A DNA stretch of 64,000 nucleotides from Syngnathus acus (taxonomy: Eukaryota; Chordata; Actinopteri; Syngnathiformes; Syngnathidae). This document shows, piece by piece, positions 21,376-33,500 of the stretch (position 1 is its first letter; the number at the start of each line of letters is the position of its first letter). The DNA is taken from the NCBI RefSeq assembly GCF_901709675.1, contig NC_051105.1:9542104-9606103 (forward strand), read 5' to 3'. The notes beneath the pieces were generated by a model. The model was not told where the DNA came from and ran no database searches. It worked only from the letters and a program-made list of their open reading frames with translations. Made by a program: the position numbers and the translations under genes.

Positions 21376-22620
21376 TAAGATCTGTGAGGAGCTATTAGAT
21401 TTTTGGGGTTGTGATTGGATGCCCATCAAATTCGAGCTTTCCAAGAATGGCGAACTGAGGAGAAAAGACAATGTCCTTAAAGGGGACATATTTGGGAATA
21501 TTTGAGTTTTGGTCTCTGGAATCTCTAATTATCCCCAGTTTTGACATTATATTAATTCACTCATTTTTTCCAGTTTAGCCTCAGGTTGTTTTGGTCACTG
21601 GTCCTTTGCTGACATCCAGTGGTAATATTTATTGTTTACTCTGAGCAGTTTTGAAGGTATAATAACCACATGTGAAGTGGTCCCTCAAGTTACCAAAAAC
21701 CCGGCAACATTACCTTTAATAGAATCATCATGTTATCATTTTTATGCTTTTATCATAATTATCTATTTGAAACTCTATATTTGCACTCAAAAGTAAGCGC
21801 TGCAATTTCTGCAAATGAATATGTCACATGAAATTGCTCAACAATTCAGTAGAGGGGAAGATGAGAAGCCAGCGTAATATAGGATGGCGCAAACTGTGAT
21901 TATATGTTCTGAATTCCTTCACTGATTGGCTGCATTGTCCGCTGTTTCAAGAGTGACTTTCAGATGGGGGATCGAGCTTAAGAGAGGCCCAAAATAGACC
22001 AACAGGGTCCCTCGCCTCTCTCTGATGGATTTGCAGGCCCAGTCGTGGACAAAAAATGAGAGAAAAAAACATTTTGTTTCAAGGATCTTTTCAATACAAA
22101 ATCAGATTTTTTTTTAATTCTGAGTGTCACTTCTGATTTATGATCAAATACTCAAAAGTAGTTACAGTTGCACATACAGGAGCACTGCGAAGGATTTGGA
22201 GCCCTGCAAAAAAAAAAAAATAGTTAGGACTTCAGCCCGGCTAATTAAAAATATCATCGCGGCCCTTAAAATCTTCATCACTTTTCTTGGCACCCCCAGT
22301 TGTAACGTTCTGAGATCTTAATCGGCACTCGTTTCTAGAATGAGATGTCACAAAAAACGTCACCAGCCCTCTTTTAGACACGGCATCATATCATGAGAAC
22401 GACCTTCCCTTCCTCTATCATGCTGTCCCCAATAAAAAGGCCAATGAGAAGCTTTGTTTAGCCCGACCCCTGGCTAATTCCTGTCTGGCCTGTAGAGGGA
22501 TATTGAGAGAGTGAGGTGACTAAAGAGAGCATGTGGCAACAGCGTGTGCATCAGGCCCCTTAAGGAGTCATGCCCCCCGCTCTTAGAAATCCCAAGAAAC
22601 TTCACACCTCTCGCTAAGGC

Positions 22621-22630
22621 CTATAAATAG
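22621..22630 (+). promoter_or_regulatory. MEF2 consensus CTATAAATAG
   Basis: A perfect match to the MEF2 site CTA(A/T)4TAG, 2.7 kb upstream of the myl1 start codon. MEF2 drives muscle genes, so it could be a distal element. A TATA box of an unseen transcript is the alternative. Confidence 0.3.
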
Positions 22631-22807
22631 GGCCCATCTGTCCCCCAGGCTCAGTTACAGCCTCGTTCCTGTGTGGAATGGTTGGAGGGTGGTAAAGGAA
22701 GCACGCAGTGTTTGGAAAAGCAACTATGAGTGATGAAGTGGGGGAATAACTTTGATCCAAAACTTTTTTTTTTATTCCAGTCTGCATACATGTCGACATA
22801 TAGTCGA

Positions 22808-23117
22808 TTAAAAAAAAAAAGTCTACACACCCTTGCCAGGTTTGTGTGATTTAGAAAAAATGAGACAAAGATAAATAATTTCACAATTTTGCCAATAATT
22901 AATGTGAACTTTTACCTGAATAACTGAATTGATGTGTGGGCTAAGAGGGTGTGCACACTAATGCAAACACATTATTTCTGTTGTTTCTTTTTACTGCTCA
23001 ACTTATAATGCAGTAATGGTGAAAAAACATTTTGAAATTATTTAACCTTGTCTCATTTTTTGGGACTACCAAAGTTTAGCATTCAAACACGGGTGTGTAG
23101 ACTTTTTCTATCCACTT
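22808..23117. mobile_element. MITE-like repeat with GTCTACACACC ends
   Basis: The left end AAAAAGTCTACACACCCTTG is mirrored by the right end GGGTGTGTAGACTTTTTC. No ORF. Confidence 0.6.
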
Positions 23118-24407
23118 TTTGAAGCATATTTAGTTGCAAAGGCAGTGTGATTTCCTTCCTGTACTGCAACTTGTCAACACCTAACCTCCCTTCAGACGGC
23201 AAAGCATCTGCCATCTTTGAAGTCTTACGCCACATCGCACTCATGCTCGGATTTTCCAGCGGCTCAAGTTCTTCACATTTCATTAAGCACCAGGACGTCA
23301 CGGTTGGCAAAGAAGCGTGTCTCCTAATCTCTGTCCTTTTCTGTTTGCCCTTCACAGTATAGACCCAGCCCATGATTTCATGCTTGCTGAGTTTTAGTGT
23401 TACTACGGACAGAGTTCACATCAGGATGCGACTGAGAGATATTGGGGGGATTAAGGGATCACTGACTACATAGTCTGTCAAATGTCTTGTTGTCCATTCA
23501 GGATAAAAGAGTGAGGTTGTAAACTTGGATTCCACTTAGTTTACAAAGAAATTATAAATATATGTGTATGTGATAGTGAATTTTTGTCTGTCATCCAGGA
23601 TAAAAAAAAAAAAAGCAGTTACGTGTGACCCTCATAATGGCAAGTGGTCAGAAAAAGGGAAGATGGACGGATATAATTTTTTTCGGCATCAAGTTTGGCA
23701 GCTGACTGCATATAATAGCTATGAATGTGTCAATGAACAGATTAGAATGTGATAATTTTATAGCGATAATATCAGACAAACATGGTCATGTTGTTAAGAA
23801 TAATAATTCAACGTTTTTCATTTTTTTGATAGAGATATACCAGTGGCTTGAATCCTTGAAATAAATGTTAAGATGGTATGTGTCACAACATTTACAGAAC
23901 CCCCACACTCGACTATCTGACGTCTCATATGGCCTCCCCCAAGGAGCTGCACCCTGTTTACAAATAAGTAAAGCGTTACATGTTTAGTCGGAGGTGAAAA
24001 TCACACACTCTTGGCTAATGGTTCTTCAGAATGACTCGGTAACATTAAACCAAAACAAATTTAGAAACTTGGTTATAGCAGGAGATTATTCCACTCAGGA
24101 AATTGGAAGTGAGAATAATAATATAGTACATTAAATGGAAAATTCAAGTCATGTTTTTGATAGGCCCATGTTGAATAAGCCCACTTAAGTGGACTAGTGA
24201 TTCCATTGGGATTCCATAGTGGAGCTTAGAATGGGCTGAAGCACAGGTGCAAGGACTGGGGGGGCCCATGGTTTCTATTGGGGGAGGGGGTGAAGGGATG
24301 TTGAATCTGAGAAGGTGCAGCTTGGTGCCAACGGGTGAGCCTAGTTGACAGCTGAGGGACTGAGGCTTTCTCTGGCTTGCCCCAGTTGAGATGGGGTCAG
24401 AAAAAGC

Positions 24408-24411
24408 AAGC

Positions 24412-24442
<31 letters not shown>

Positions 24443-24445
24443 GGG
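24408..24445. repeat. (GT)n followed by G20
   Basis: A short GT run leads into 20 uninterrupted G residues, with G-quadruplex potential. The length may be unreliable in assembly. Confidence 0.9.
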
Positions 24446-25185
24446 AGTCAAGGGGGGACAGGTTTGCACCGTTGGCAAGGAGACAGATATAGAGAAGAAT
24501 TAAGGAAGGCAGAATTTACACTGTTAGCCTTGTCGGGGTAACTGGCATTGGCAGCTGAAAGCACCCTCGTGGATTGTACGTCACTTCCTCCCTAGAGGAG
24601 GCGGCCAGGAATTGAACGCAGGTGTGCCCTTACACACATTCTCAATGACCAGAAATATACATTTGGTTCATTTTGGAGCAGATAGACTCAAGCATCAGTA
24701 TTTTGTCATCAACTTTGCTAGTTTTACCACACTCCTGCATAATTATTTTACATAATTATATACAGTATGCATTGTGTTTCGGTACCGATTTTGATAACGA
24801 CCAATTGGATTAGCTGCACATTTTTTAATTGAATTAAAATTATTTATTTGCAAATTTTAGTAACTCACAGTAGGTTGCAATAACTAAAAAAACAAGACTA
24901 ATTTAGGTCAATGCGATTTGAAGCAAACATATTTTTACCAGTGTCCATCAATCATCTTGTTTGTACTTTTTTTTTAATCATTTTAAGTGCATCTATGTAT
25001 TAACACCTATGATATTATATATATATTTTTTAAGCTTCATGACGTATTGTAAATGACAGAGTTTTAGCCCTCAGCCCAATATGCCATGTTTAGAGAGAGG
25101 CCACACACATACACACACCCCTCCGAAGCACCATCCAATCCACACACAAGTTTGGCCTTGCGGGGGTCCAGGAGGAAAATAGACT

Positions 25186-25195
25186 CATATATATA
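25186..25195 (+). promoter_or_regulatory. myl1: myl1 TATA box
   Basis: TCATATATATAC lies about 125 bp upstream of the myl1 ATG. With a start site 25-30 bp downstream it would give a 5' UTR of about 100 nt. Confidence 0.5.
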
Positions 25196-25316
25196 CACCC
25201 AAAGGGCTTTGTATGTGCTTTGAGACTCCTCCACTTTGTTTTGCACACCTTGTGCTGTCACCCTTACCCGGGAGTGTTTGTCTTTGAAGGAGCACGGTCG
25301 TATAACTTTGACTAAA

Positions 25317-25448
25317 ATGGCACCCAAGAAGGACCCAAAGGCTCCCGTCAAGAAGGCTGAACCCGCAGTAGCGGCACCTTTACCTGCAGCTGCAGCTGCG
25401 CCTGCACCTGCTGCCAAAACCCCTGCTGTGGACCTGTCCGCCGTCAAG
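25317..25448 (+). CDS. myl1: myl1 exon 1
   Basis: Codes for 44 residues from [10 protein letters not shown] to DLSAVK, the LC1-specific N-terminus. The donor is AAG|GTACAG in phase 0. Confidence 0.93.
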
Positions 25449-26824
25449 GTACAGACTAAATAGCATTTTTATATTTTTATTTTCCTATGGGAAAGGAACA
25501 AGTTATAATGGACATTTAAACATAAATCGCTAGAGTAGATATATTATTCGCTCTCGTACATGCATATACATATACATATATACATACAAGCATGCATACA
25601 TACATACATACATACATACATACATACATACATACATACATGTTTTTTTCTAGGAATCAAAACATTTTCCACCTTACTCCAAAATTCAATGTAGTGTTTA
25701 CAAAGGAGTTGTGTAGCGGCTTACATCGACGTGGCCCAGTTGGCACAGAGCCACATTTATTGAATGTAAGTGTGACAGTGTGTGTAAATAGTTGTGTGTG
25801 TCTATTTGTGGCCTGGGTTTGACTGGCAATCAATCCTTTTGCGCGCAGCAATCTGAACAGGATGAGCGGTACAAAAATGGGGGGTGTCGCTTTGGAAAAT
25901 GACTAGATGAACGGATGGACGGGTTTATAGTGTTTCCTGTAAACTGATGCAAGTTTGTAATGGATGCTTGCGGAACATTGCATTAGATTTCTCAGAACCA
26001 CGGCTAGCTCATGGCCGACGTCCTTGACCCCGCCCCCTGTCCCTCAAGTGGTGTGATGGCACTGCGGGAAGACACCAAATGAGGGCATCTTAATGTTGCT
26101 AAAGATGGACCCCCGCATATCGGGTACCACCATGTGACGCAAAATTTGTCCAAGAGGCAAATTTAATCCCAGTTCAGCCATGATTTATTAGTCCAGATTA
26201 AGAGAAAGTCCTTGTTAGGGCGGTCTTGGGTTTTTGATGTAAATCTTCTTGAGATGTCTATTTTGGTAGCAAATGCCAACTCACGTTGTTACTTTTTACT
26301 CACCTCCAGATTGAATTCAACGCAGACCAAATGGAAGGTACGAACCGTTTTTCCATTTCCACACTGAAGAAACTGTTAAAAAAAGAATTAAATAAACAAA
26401 CATGCAAATTTAGTAAATTCTTCAGTGGACTGTTTGATGGCTGGACATCACACTGGAGTCAGCACACACGTATCACACGCAGGCCTTGCCTTTAAAGGAG
26501 GAGAGGGGGCTCATATTCTCAGCTATCAATTCCAAGGTGGTCTTTTATAAGAGCCCATAGCCTTGCTTAGAGCGAGTGAGACATCTGAAATAGAAATAGT
26601 TTGAAGGGTGACTGAGCTCTACAGGACTGTATCCATTCATCCAATAATATCACAACCTATAGAGTCCCTTGGGCAGGTGAAGGCAGTCCCTTGAGGCACT
26701 GCCTTCACCTGCCATCATGCAGTCACAGCTACTCTCTATTGCAGGGGTGCCCAAACTTTTTCAGCTCGCAAGCTACTTTTGAAATGACCAAGTCACAAAG
26801 ATCTACCCACTAAAAAAAATAATA

Positions 26825-26871
<47 letters not shown>

Positions 26872-28531
26872 TATATGTCATCGTGAAAAAAAAGTCCGAC
26901 TCCCATTCCCTATGAAAGTGATACTTCTTACTATGGCCAGCTGCCCTACTCATTTGTATACCCTTTCTTAAGTTTAAGACAAAAAACAGGGTTCTGACAT
27001 TTGGAGGGAACTCGCAAGCTAGCGTGTTTGTGTTGTGTTGTTAGCGCCGTTGTTTGTACACGCGTCAAGTGCGGAAAAAAAAAAAAAAAAAAACATTTTG
27101 ATATCACGCGATCGACCAATAGTGGCTTGGCGATCGACCGGTCGATCGCGATCGACGTATTGGGCACCCCTGCTCTATTGTGTTCAAAATTGGAAAGTTG
27201 CATCCATATTAAATCAGCATTCCTCGTAAGGCGACACACAAACTCATATTAATGTTTGCGTGCAAAGGTTAATCAATCCATTGCAATTCATTGAAATGTA
27301 CAGGACTAACGCATGTTGGTTGACCCCCCCCCCCCCCCCCCAGACTACAAGGAGGCCTTCGGTCTGTTCGACAGGGTGGGTGACAACAAGATTGCCTACG
27401 GCCAGATCGCAGACATCATGCGCGCTCTGGGACAGAACCCCACCAACAAGGATGTGAACAAACTGCTGGGAAACCCCTCCGCTGAGGGTAAGATTCTTAT
27501 TTGCTTGCTATTCCGCAAGAAAACAAAACATCAATCTGAACCAAAAACTGACTTTTGGTTATATTCAGATCCGACTTGTAAAATAAAATGCTTTGTGTGC
27601 AATCATTCCCATTAAAACTACCATTTGATGAGCGTATGTAGGTAATATCAGTAAAAAAAAATGGAATTAACTTATATGACTTGCCGTTTTTGTACACAGA
27701 CTTGGCCAACAAGAGAGTTACGTTTGAAGGTTTCCTGCCCATGCTTCAGACCATCATCAACAGCCCGAACAAGGCCGGCTTCGAGGACTACGTTGAGGGT
27801 CTGCGCGTGTTCGACAAGGAGGGTAACGGCACGGTGATGGGTGCTGAGCTGCGTATCGTTCTGTCAACACTGGGTAAGCCAGACGCTGCCCCCCCGTGGC
27901 TGCAAACAAAACTTTATTGGGCCTTGTTGATGTTTGTTGCCTTTTAATCTCCTTTCAGGAGAGAAGATGAATGAGACTGAGATCGACGCCCTCATGGCGG
28001 GTCAGGAGGACGAGAACGGCTGCATCAACTACGAGGGTGAGACACATGATGGCGATGCAGAGCAGTTATTCTCAAAATGTGGTACACAGGCTCCTCTACT
28101 GGTGGGCAAACGAATTACTGCCAATACAAGTCAGTTATATTTCATCCGTGAATCTTCATATTATTATTGTTATTATTAATATTAATAAATAAATAAAGAA
28201 TGTTTTATATTATATTATTAATATCAATATTTATATATCATCAAGATCCATTTTTTATAATAATATTAATGTCAATATTATGAAAACGTTTGCATCTCTA
28301 ATTAAATAATTTGGCAAAAAGTTTTTCCCCCAGGTCTGTTGAGAATACTGCATCTTAATATTAACCCCCCAAAATCTTACATAATATTGTGGCCATTGCT
28401 TAGTAAAATAATGTCTTCAAATCCAAGCCTGCATTGAACACTGACTTATTTGAATTCTTCTCTTGTGTCCTCCCTATGTCCTGCCCTGGTCTTCACATGC
28501 AGCCTTTGTCAAGCACATCATGTCAGTGTAA
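25317..28531 (+). CDS. myl1: Myosin essential light chain 1, fast skeletal (LC1f)
   Basis: Six exons join in frame to 195 codons including the stop (194 aa): 25317-25448, 26310-26337, 27344-27487, 27700-27873, 27959-28036 and 28503-28531. The protein binds the lever arm of fast-muscle myosin II and stabilises it. The N-terminus [13 protein letters not shown], followed by an Ala-Pro-rich tail, marks the long LC1 form, whose lysines contact actin. Three EF-hand-like regions follow ([39 protein letters not shown]), and it ends VKHIMSV. The exon plan matches vertebrate MYL1. No alternative LC3f first exon was recognised in the introns. A TATA box precedes it and AATAAA follows at 29008. myl4 or another paralogue is less likely given the map2/cps1 neighbours. 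Confidence 0.93.
25586..25640. repeat. (CATA)n microsatellite
   Basis: CATA run in myl1 intron 1. Confidence 0.9.
26310..26337 (+). CDS. myl1: myl1 exon 2
   Basis: A 28-bp microexon, IEFNADQME plus one base, between CACCTCCAG and GTACGA. It is the short LC1-specific exon of the family. Confidence 0.9.
26742..27172. mobile_element. hAT MITE in myl1 intron 2
   Basis: Ends are CAGGGGTGCCCAAAC and TTGGGCACCCCTG, flanked by a perfect 8-bp duplication CTCTATTG (26734-26741 and 27173-27180). It contains a TA microsatellite (26830-26868) and ATCGATC-rich sequence. No transposase. Confidence 0.9.
27324..27341 (+). repeat. C18 tract at myl1 exon 3 acceptor
   Basis: Eighteen C residues form the polypyrimidine tract directly before the AG of exon 3. 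Confidence 0.9.
27344..27487 (+). CDS. myl1: myl1 exon 3
   Basis: Encodes [19 protein letters not shown] through LGNPSAE, the first EF-hand-like lobe. 144 bp, phase 1 at both ends. Confidence 0.93.
27700..27873 (+). CDS. myl1: myl1 exon 4
   Basis: Encodes [15 protein letters not shown] through VLSTLG, including [20 protein letters not shown]. 174 bp. Confidence 0.93.
27959..28036 (+). CDS. myl1: myl1 exon 5
   Basis: Encodes [20 protein letters not shown] through CINYE. 78 bp, phase 1. Confidence 0.93.
28503..28531 (+). CDS. myl1: myl1 exon 6 (terminal)
   Basis: Encodes AFVKHIMSV and TAA after the acceptor CACATGCAG. Confidence 0.93.
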
Positions 28532-29007
28532 GGACGTCCCCACCCGACCCCTCCCCTCCCCACCCAACTCCACCACGGTAGTGGTGAGCATCGAGTATGT
28601 GCAGACCCCATGGTGTCGAGACATTGACTCGCTGCTTTCTGCACCACCTGATGAAGCAGGGCAAACAAAGGACTATGAGATGCCATTTCTAAATCCTTCT
28701 ATTGTTTTGTTCCACACATTTTTTCCCCTCTCGTCTCCAACTGGTGCTTTTTAGGCCTCTTCGGTTCCAGACGTGCTCCTAAATTTTCATCTCCCAAAAT
28801 TCCTCCGCCTGATTGGGGATGTCCCTAGTTTTCTCAGTCCAGGAGGGGGTGGTGGGAAATTGAAGACCCCCCTCCCCTCTTTGTAACTCATTGGCCAGCA
28901 GTCTTGAGTGACTGTTTCGGCACAGGACTGGCTACCGAGGTCGATTCCCCCCTCATCTTCCCCCGACCCTGAGTCTTAACTTATTGTACTCTCCTCTGCC
29001 ATTTCAC

Positions 29008-29013
29008 AATAAA
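29008..29013 (+). terminator. myl1: myl1 poly(A) signal
   Basis: AATAAA about 480 bp after the stop codon, within ACAATAAACTTTTC. Confidence 0.75.
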
Positions 29014-29100
29014 CTTTTCACAAGTTCCCCATTTTATCGCTGCATCTCCCACACTCAAAAGAAGGAGTACGATCTCAAGTACATTTTTTTTCTTATCTCA

Positions 29101-30365
29101 TTTATTTTAATGAATTACCTTAATCGGAGTCATATCAGCGGCAGCGGGAAAAAAAATAAATCGCATACATCTACTTGACCGTTTAAATACATTACATTTG
29201 CTGCGGGGTGGGGGCGAGAGGGGGATTACAGAGATGGGCAATGCTGAAAAAACACAGAAGCAAACAAACAGGTCAGGATAAAACACACTTCCTCCAAAAA
29301 ACAAACAAGATCACTCCAACAACTTTTTTCTCAATGGATGAATCGACTTTTGCTTTTTTGATGATTCATCTTTAAAACTTTTTCAAAAGATTTGCACATA
29401 CTGCAACAAAACAGCCAAATACGTTGGTTGTAAAACATCTCGAGATCTGCACCAAATGCACACACAAACGGAATCCATAAACGCCATGTCACAATCCGAC
29501 TTTCATCCGCACTCCTTTAAAGCGGAGACGCTTCAAAATCTGTATTTGCCTAAGTCTTTGCGTTGCTCAGCAACACAACAGCGCTGCCCGACACCAAGAA
29601 AAACACCGTAAAGAACTAAGAACTACAAAACGTGATCTTATTCATTTCTTAGCCAATGATTGAGAAAAAGACTTACTAAAATGCCTTTTCAAATTACAAA
29701 ATAGCCTCTTTGTTGTTGTTTTTGGGCGGGAGAATCAATTCATGTTTGTCATACATGACTGAACTTTTGCAATCACACAGGAAATTTTATTGATGGTCTT
29801 CCTTGGAAATGCTTTAAAGGACATGTAGATGGGTAAGAACCTGTATTCTTATACTCGTTTCTATATATATATATTGATATTTGTTTGGACATATATATAG
29901 ATGTATTAGGAGGAAAAGAATAACGAGCAGTAAGGGTACTGGGCTTATTAAGTAGTCTGCCGTCCATGCACGTTAGCAAGAACAACACGTGCAGCGTGAT
30001 GTGCGGGCCACATTACTTCCACGTACAGAATATGGCCACAAGTAAATAAAAGCTAATCGCTTTTTTTAAAATGTAGACCCGAGATCAATAAGGCCGATAT
30101 GAGGCGCTTCCCGATCCCCCATTTGTATGTACAGGTAATCCCATTTAGCACTACAGGTGAACTATTCTATGCAACATCATTCAAAAGGAGAGGGGGGAAA
30201 ACAGACAGATAAAGAGAAGCAAAAGTTTAGGAGTCCCTCCTGGTGGGTCTTTGAGATGTGAAGCAAAGTTGTGATCACCCTGAGTGGGCCCCAAGGCGGC
30301 GGCGAGTGGGTGAGTGGTAGGTGAAGAGCTGACAGGTTCAGGGTAAGAGCATCCGCGATGCATGT
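29101..30365 (-). other. map2: map2 3' UTR (approximate)
   Basis: Non-coding sequence after the map2 stop. On the minus strand AATAAA occurs at 29786-29791 and 29101-29106. Either could be the poly(A) signal, so the end is not fixed. Confidence 0.5.
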
Positions 30366-30587
30366 TCACAAACCCTGCTTGGCCAGAGCGGCGGTGACGT
30401 CCTCGGCTAAGGTGGCTAACTGCGGCGAATCCAACATGTTGAGGCTGCCGGATGATGAAAGGTGGCTGTCCCGGTGGCGCTGGGGCGACATGGAACGGGA
30501 CCGGCCCGGCGACCGGACGATGATGTCGGCCCCGTGGTCCACTCGGGCCTTGGCGTGGTCACGGAATGTCAACTTGTGGCTCTCAAT
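30366..30587 (-). CDS. map2: map2 exon 16 (C-terminus)
   Basis: Reads [19 protein letters not shown] and [20 protein letters not shown], then TGA. This is the conserved tail after the last repeat. Confidence 0.95.
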   Translation of the reverse strand: MESHKLTFRDHAKARVDHGADIIVRSPGRSRSMSPQRHRDSHLSSSGSLNMLDSPQLATLAEDVTAALAKQGL

Positions 30588-33500
30588 CTAGCAAGAAACA
30601 AAAGACTGGTTTTGATATTATATATTTTATATATTAAATATCATATATATATATATTTTTTTCCCTTCAATCTTTCTTAAAGGTCATCAAATGAATCCAC
30701 ACAAGCTGATAAAATATTTTTCAGGCTGACCCAGGGTCAAATGCATTTTTTTTAATATATATATTTACTTACTGTGACACGACCTCCTCCTGGAGTATGG
30801 TGAGCATTATCCAAGGATCCCACCTTGGCTTGGGCTTTGTCTTTAAAGTCCAACTTTACACTCTCAATACGAACGTTACCGCCACCTGAGCAGCAATAAC
30901 ACGTTTTACAAATGGGCACATTCAGAACAATGGATAACACCAGCAGATGGAGCTGCAGCACCCGAAGCTATCCACGTAGAAAGAGAAAAAAAAATGATTT
31001 TAGCTTCATTTTAGGCTATCTGGGAAAATTGGTCCGCGTAATATCCTGCAAATAATCACCGCCGTTTCCTCTGAGTGACTGCAAAAACTAATGAGTAAAA
31101 GGTCCATGAATGAAACATCAGGTGAGGAACCAGACTCATTATTTTCAGTTATGAGATTTCCACCATGACACAAATATTAAGTTTACAGACTCAGACAAAG
31201 CCAAATGATTCTTGGAATTTTTATGTCGTGTTTGTCGAATGTGTGTTACCGGGGCGATGGTGAATGTTGTCTAATGAGCCACACTTTGAGGTCACGTGAC
31301 TCAGGTCAATCTTCTTGTTCTGTATCTGTATCTGCAAAGGAGAGCAATTGAAACAGGTTGTCAGATTAGAGGGCTTGCTGATGTGGAAATTTAAAAAAAA
31401 TAAAAATAAAAAATAAACATTCTGTGTTGGATCTATCGGCAATTATTTTTTAAATGATGTTTTTTTTATTATTATTTTATATCGTTTAATTTTATTTATT
31501 TTTTTACTTTTTTAAATGTATTATTATGCAAAAGAAGGAGGCAAAAAAGACAATACCAAGACATGACACGTGTCCCAAGTGTTCTTAACCCACTCCATAC
31601 TTAATTTTGCTTCGAATACCCAAAAGCTTTGGCAGCTGTTACCATGGTAACCCACTGCTGCCATGAGCAACTGAAGGAAAGCTTGGCAAAATGACAGTTT
31701 TGAAGCAATACAGCAAAGATGAAAATCAAGCTTTGATTTGCGGACAAGCCAGCATCACCCGGGTTGGCACAGCCAAACAACACAAGGACACAAAAGTGGC
31801 ACAAACACTCAGACGATGACTTTTTGCTGCACAAGACTCACATTGCCACCTCCTGCTGAGTAGCCCCTCCTGTCCAAGGACCCACACCTAGACTGAACAT
31901 GGCTATAGTCCGTCTTAACGCTGGGGATGTGGACCTGCAGGATGGAGGTGCGTAATGAGCTGGGAATGGGCTTCAGCAAGCTTTCTGAAATCTGCATTCT
32001 TCAAAAGCCTCATAAATATATGCACAGGAGTCAGTCAGTCAATTATGCACTCATAAATAGGTTTGCGCCCACTCGAGAAATCATGGTGTCACGATGAATC
32101 ATGTTGGAAGCTCTGGATTTAGTACGGAGGTGTCCAAACTGTAATTTTCCCAGTACAAATAATAATAATAATAATAAAATTAATTTTAAATTAATATGTT
32201 TTAAGCACAGTTTTTTCTTCCTATATTGAAAAACGATCTGTGTTAATTAAAGTTAAAGTCTTAGCTTGCACATGTAAAATGACGCAAGCAGACACACCCG
32301 GACAAAAGCTGAAACTATTCATTTAACTAGCAAGGATGCTAATATCTCAGCATTGTCTAAAGACTTTTGAAGCTGCAAAAGGAAAAAAGCAGGAATGAAA
32401 TGCAGACAGAAGTGTTGGTGCAGCAACAAATACATTTCAGCCAGCGCGGGGAAAAGCAGTGCAGCCACACTGACAGAAAATAACACAGTACAAATTAGAA
32501 TACATATTGCAATTTAGTCATTTGGCATGGACAGGGTAGAATTGAACCAGCCGAATATCTCACAAAATAAACTAATATGTCTAACACCCCAAAACCAAGG
32601 TCACAAGATTCAGTGTCTTCCAGTTGGAGGTCACACACAGACTTCAACATTGATGACGTTATCCACGACAGCATACAAATGATGACAATAGTGATAAAAC
32701 ATTAGGGTCACACATGTCACCTTTAAGCTAGTCGGGAATTTTACACGGAGGAAAATATTCAGCTGGAACCTACAAGAGGAAACTCGTCGGCTCCGGGGAA
32801 GGACGACAAGGTGAGGGTGAAGGTGTTTAAACATTAAGGACTACATACATTGCCTCCACTGGGAGGTTGCTTCAGATTATCCTTGGAGCTGCATTTTGAT
32901 TGTATGTACCTGAAGTCCAGCTTCTTGTTTAGAATATGATTCTAAAGAAAAACAAAAAGGATGACATGGGGATGAAAATGCTTCTATCTAGTCGGCCACT
33001 ACCATTGTTCCGAGAACGAAATTTGAATGTCCGAGGCTTGTTCAGACTCAAACAATCCAGACGGAACATTTTTATGCCACTTCATGATTTTGCTCATTTA
33101 TTGCTGTTTGCGTTTTCCTCCTACATCATACTGACGCCTCATTCTTTTATATCACCTCAGGACATGAGCAGCCTTTTGAGTTGATGTGTATATTTTTAAC
33201 TACGCATTTTGAGACTGCCAAGAAAAATATAACCGCTAATTAAAAGCTGCCTTGTTGTTGTCTCCAAGAGCTTCCTTTAATTACTGTGGTCTATCACTGT
33301 GCATTTCATGTTTAGGCAGTGACCTGGTTTTATGGATAGTATCGGGTTTTAGCAAGTATAATTACAATGTTTAGGCGCTGAAAAAGTCATTAATTGTCAC
33401 ACCGCGATGTAATGAGATCCAGAATGAGGGTTGAATGGAAAATTCCAGGCAGTATAAAGAAATTAATACAAAGTGGCGTCATTTAAAAGTGGTTATAATT

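Larger units (their letters stand above)
21376..25185. other. Intergenic between cps1 remnant and myl1
   Basis: No gene seen. It contains the repeat at 22808-23117, a GC-richer stretch at 22340-22720 with a MEF2-like word, and a G20 run at 24426-24445. No 5' cps1 exons were recognised. Confidence 0.5.

Noticed and set aside
23083-23373. Minus-strand ORF upstream of the cps1 remnant as an N-terminal cps1 exon
   Set aside because: It runs out of the repeat at 22808-23117 and shows no CPS1 similarity or splice borders.
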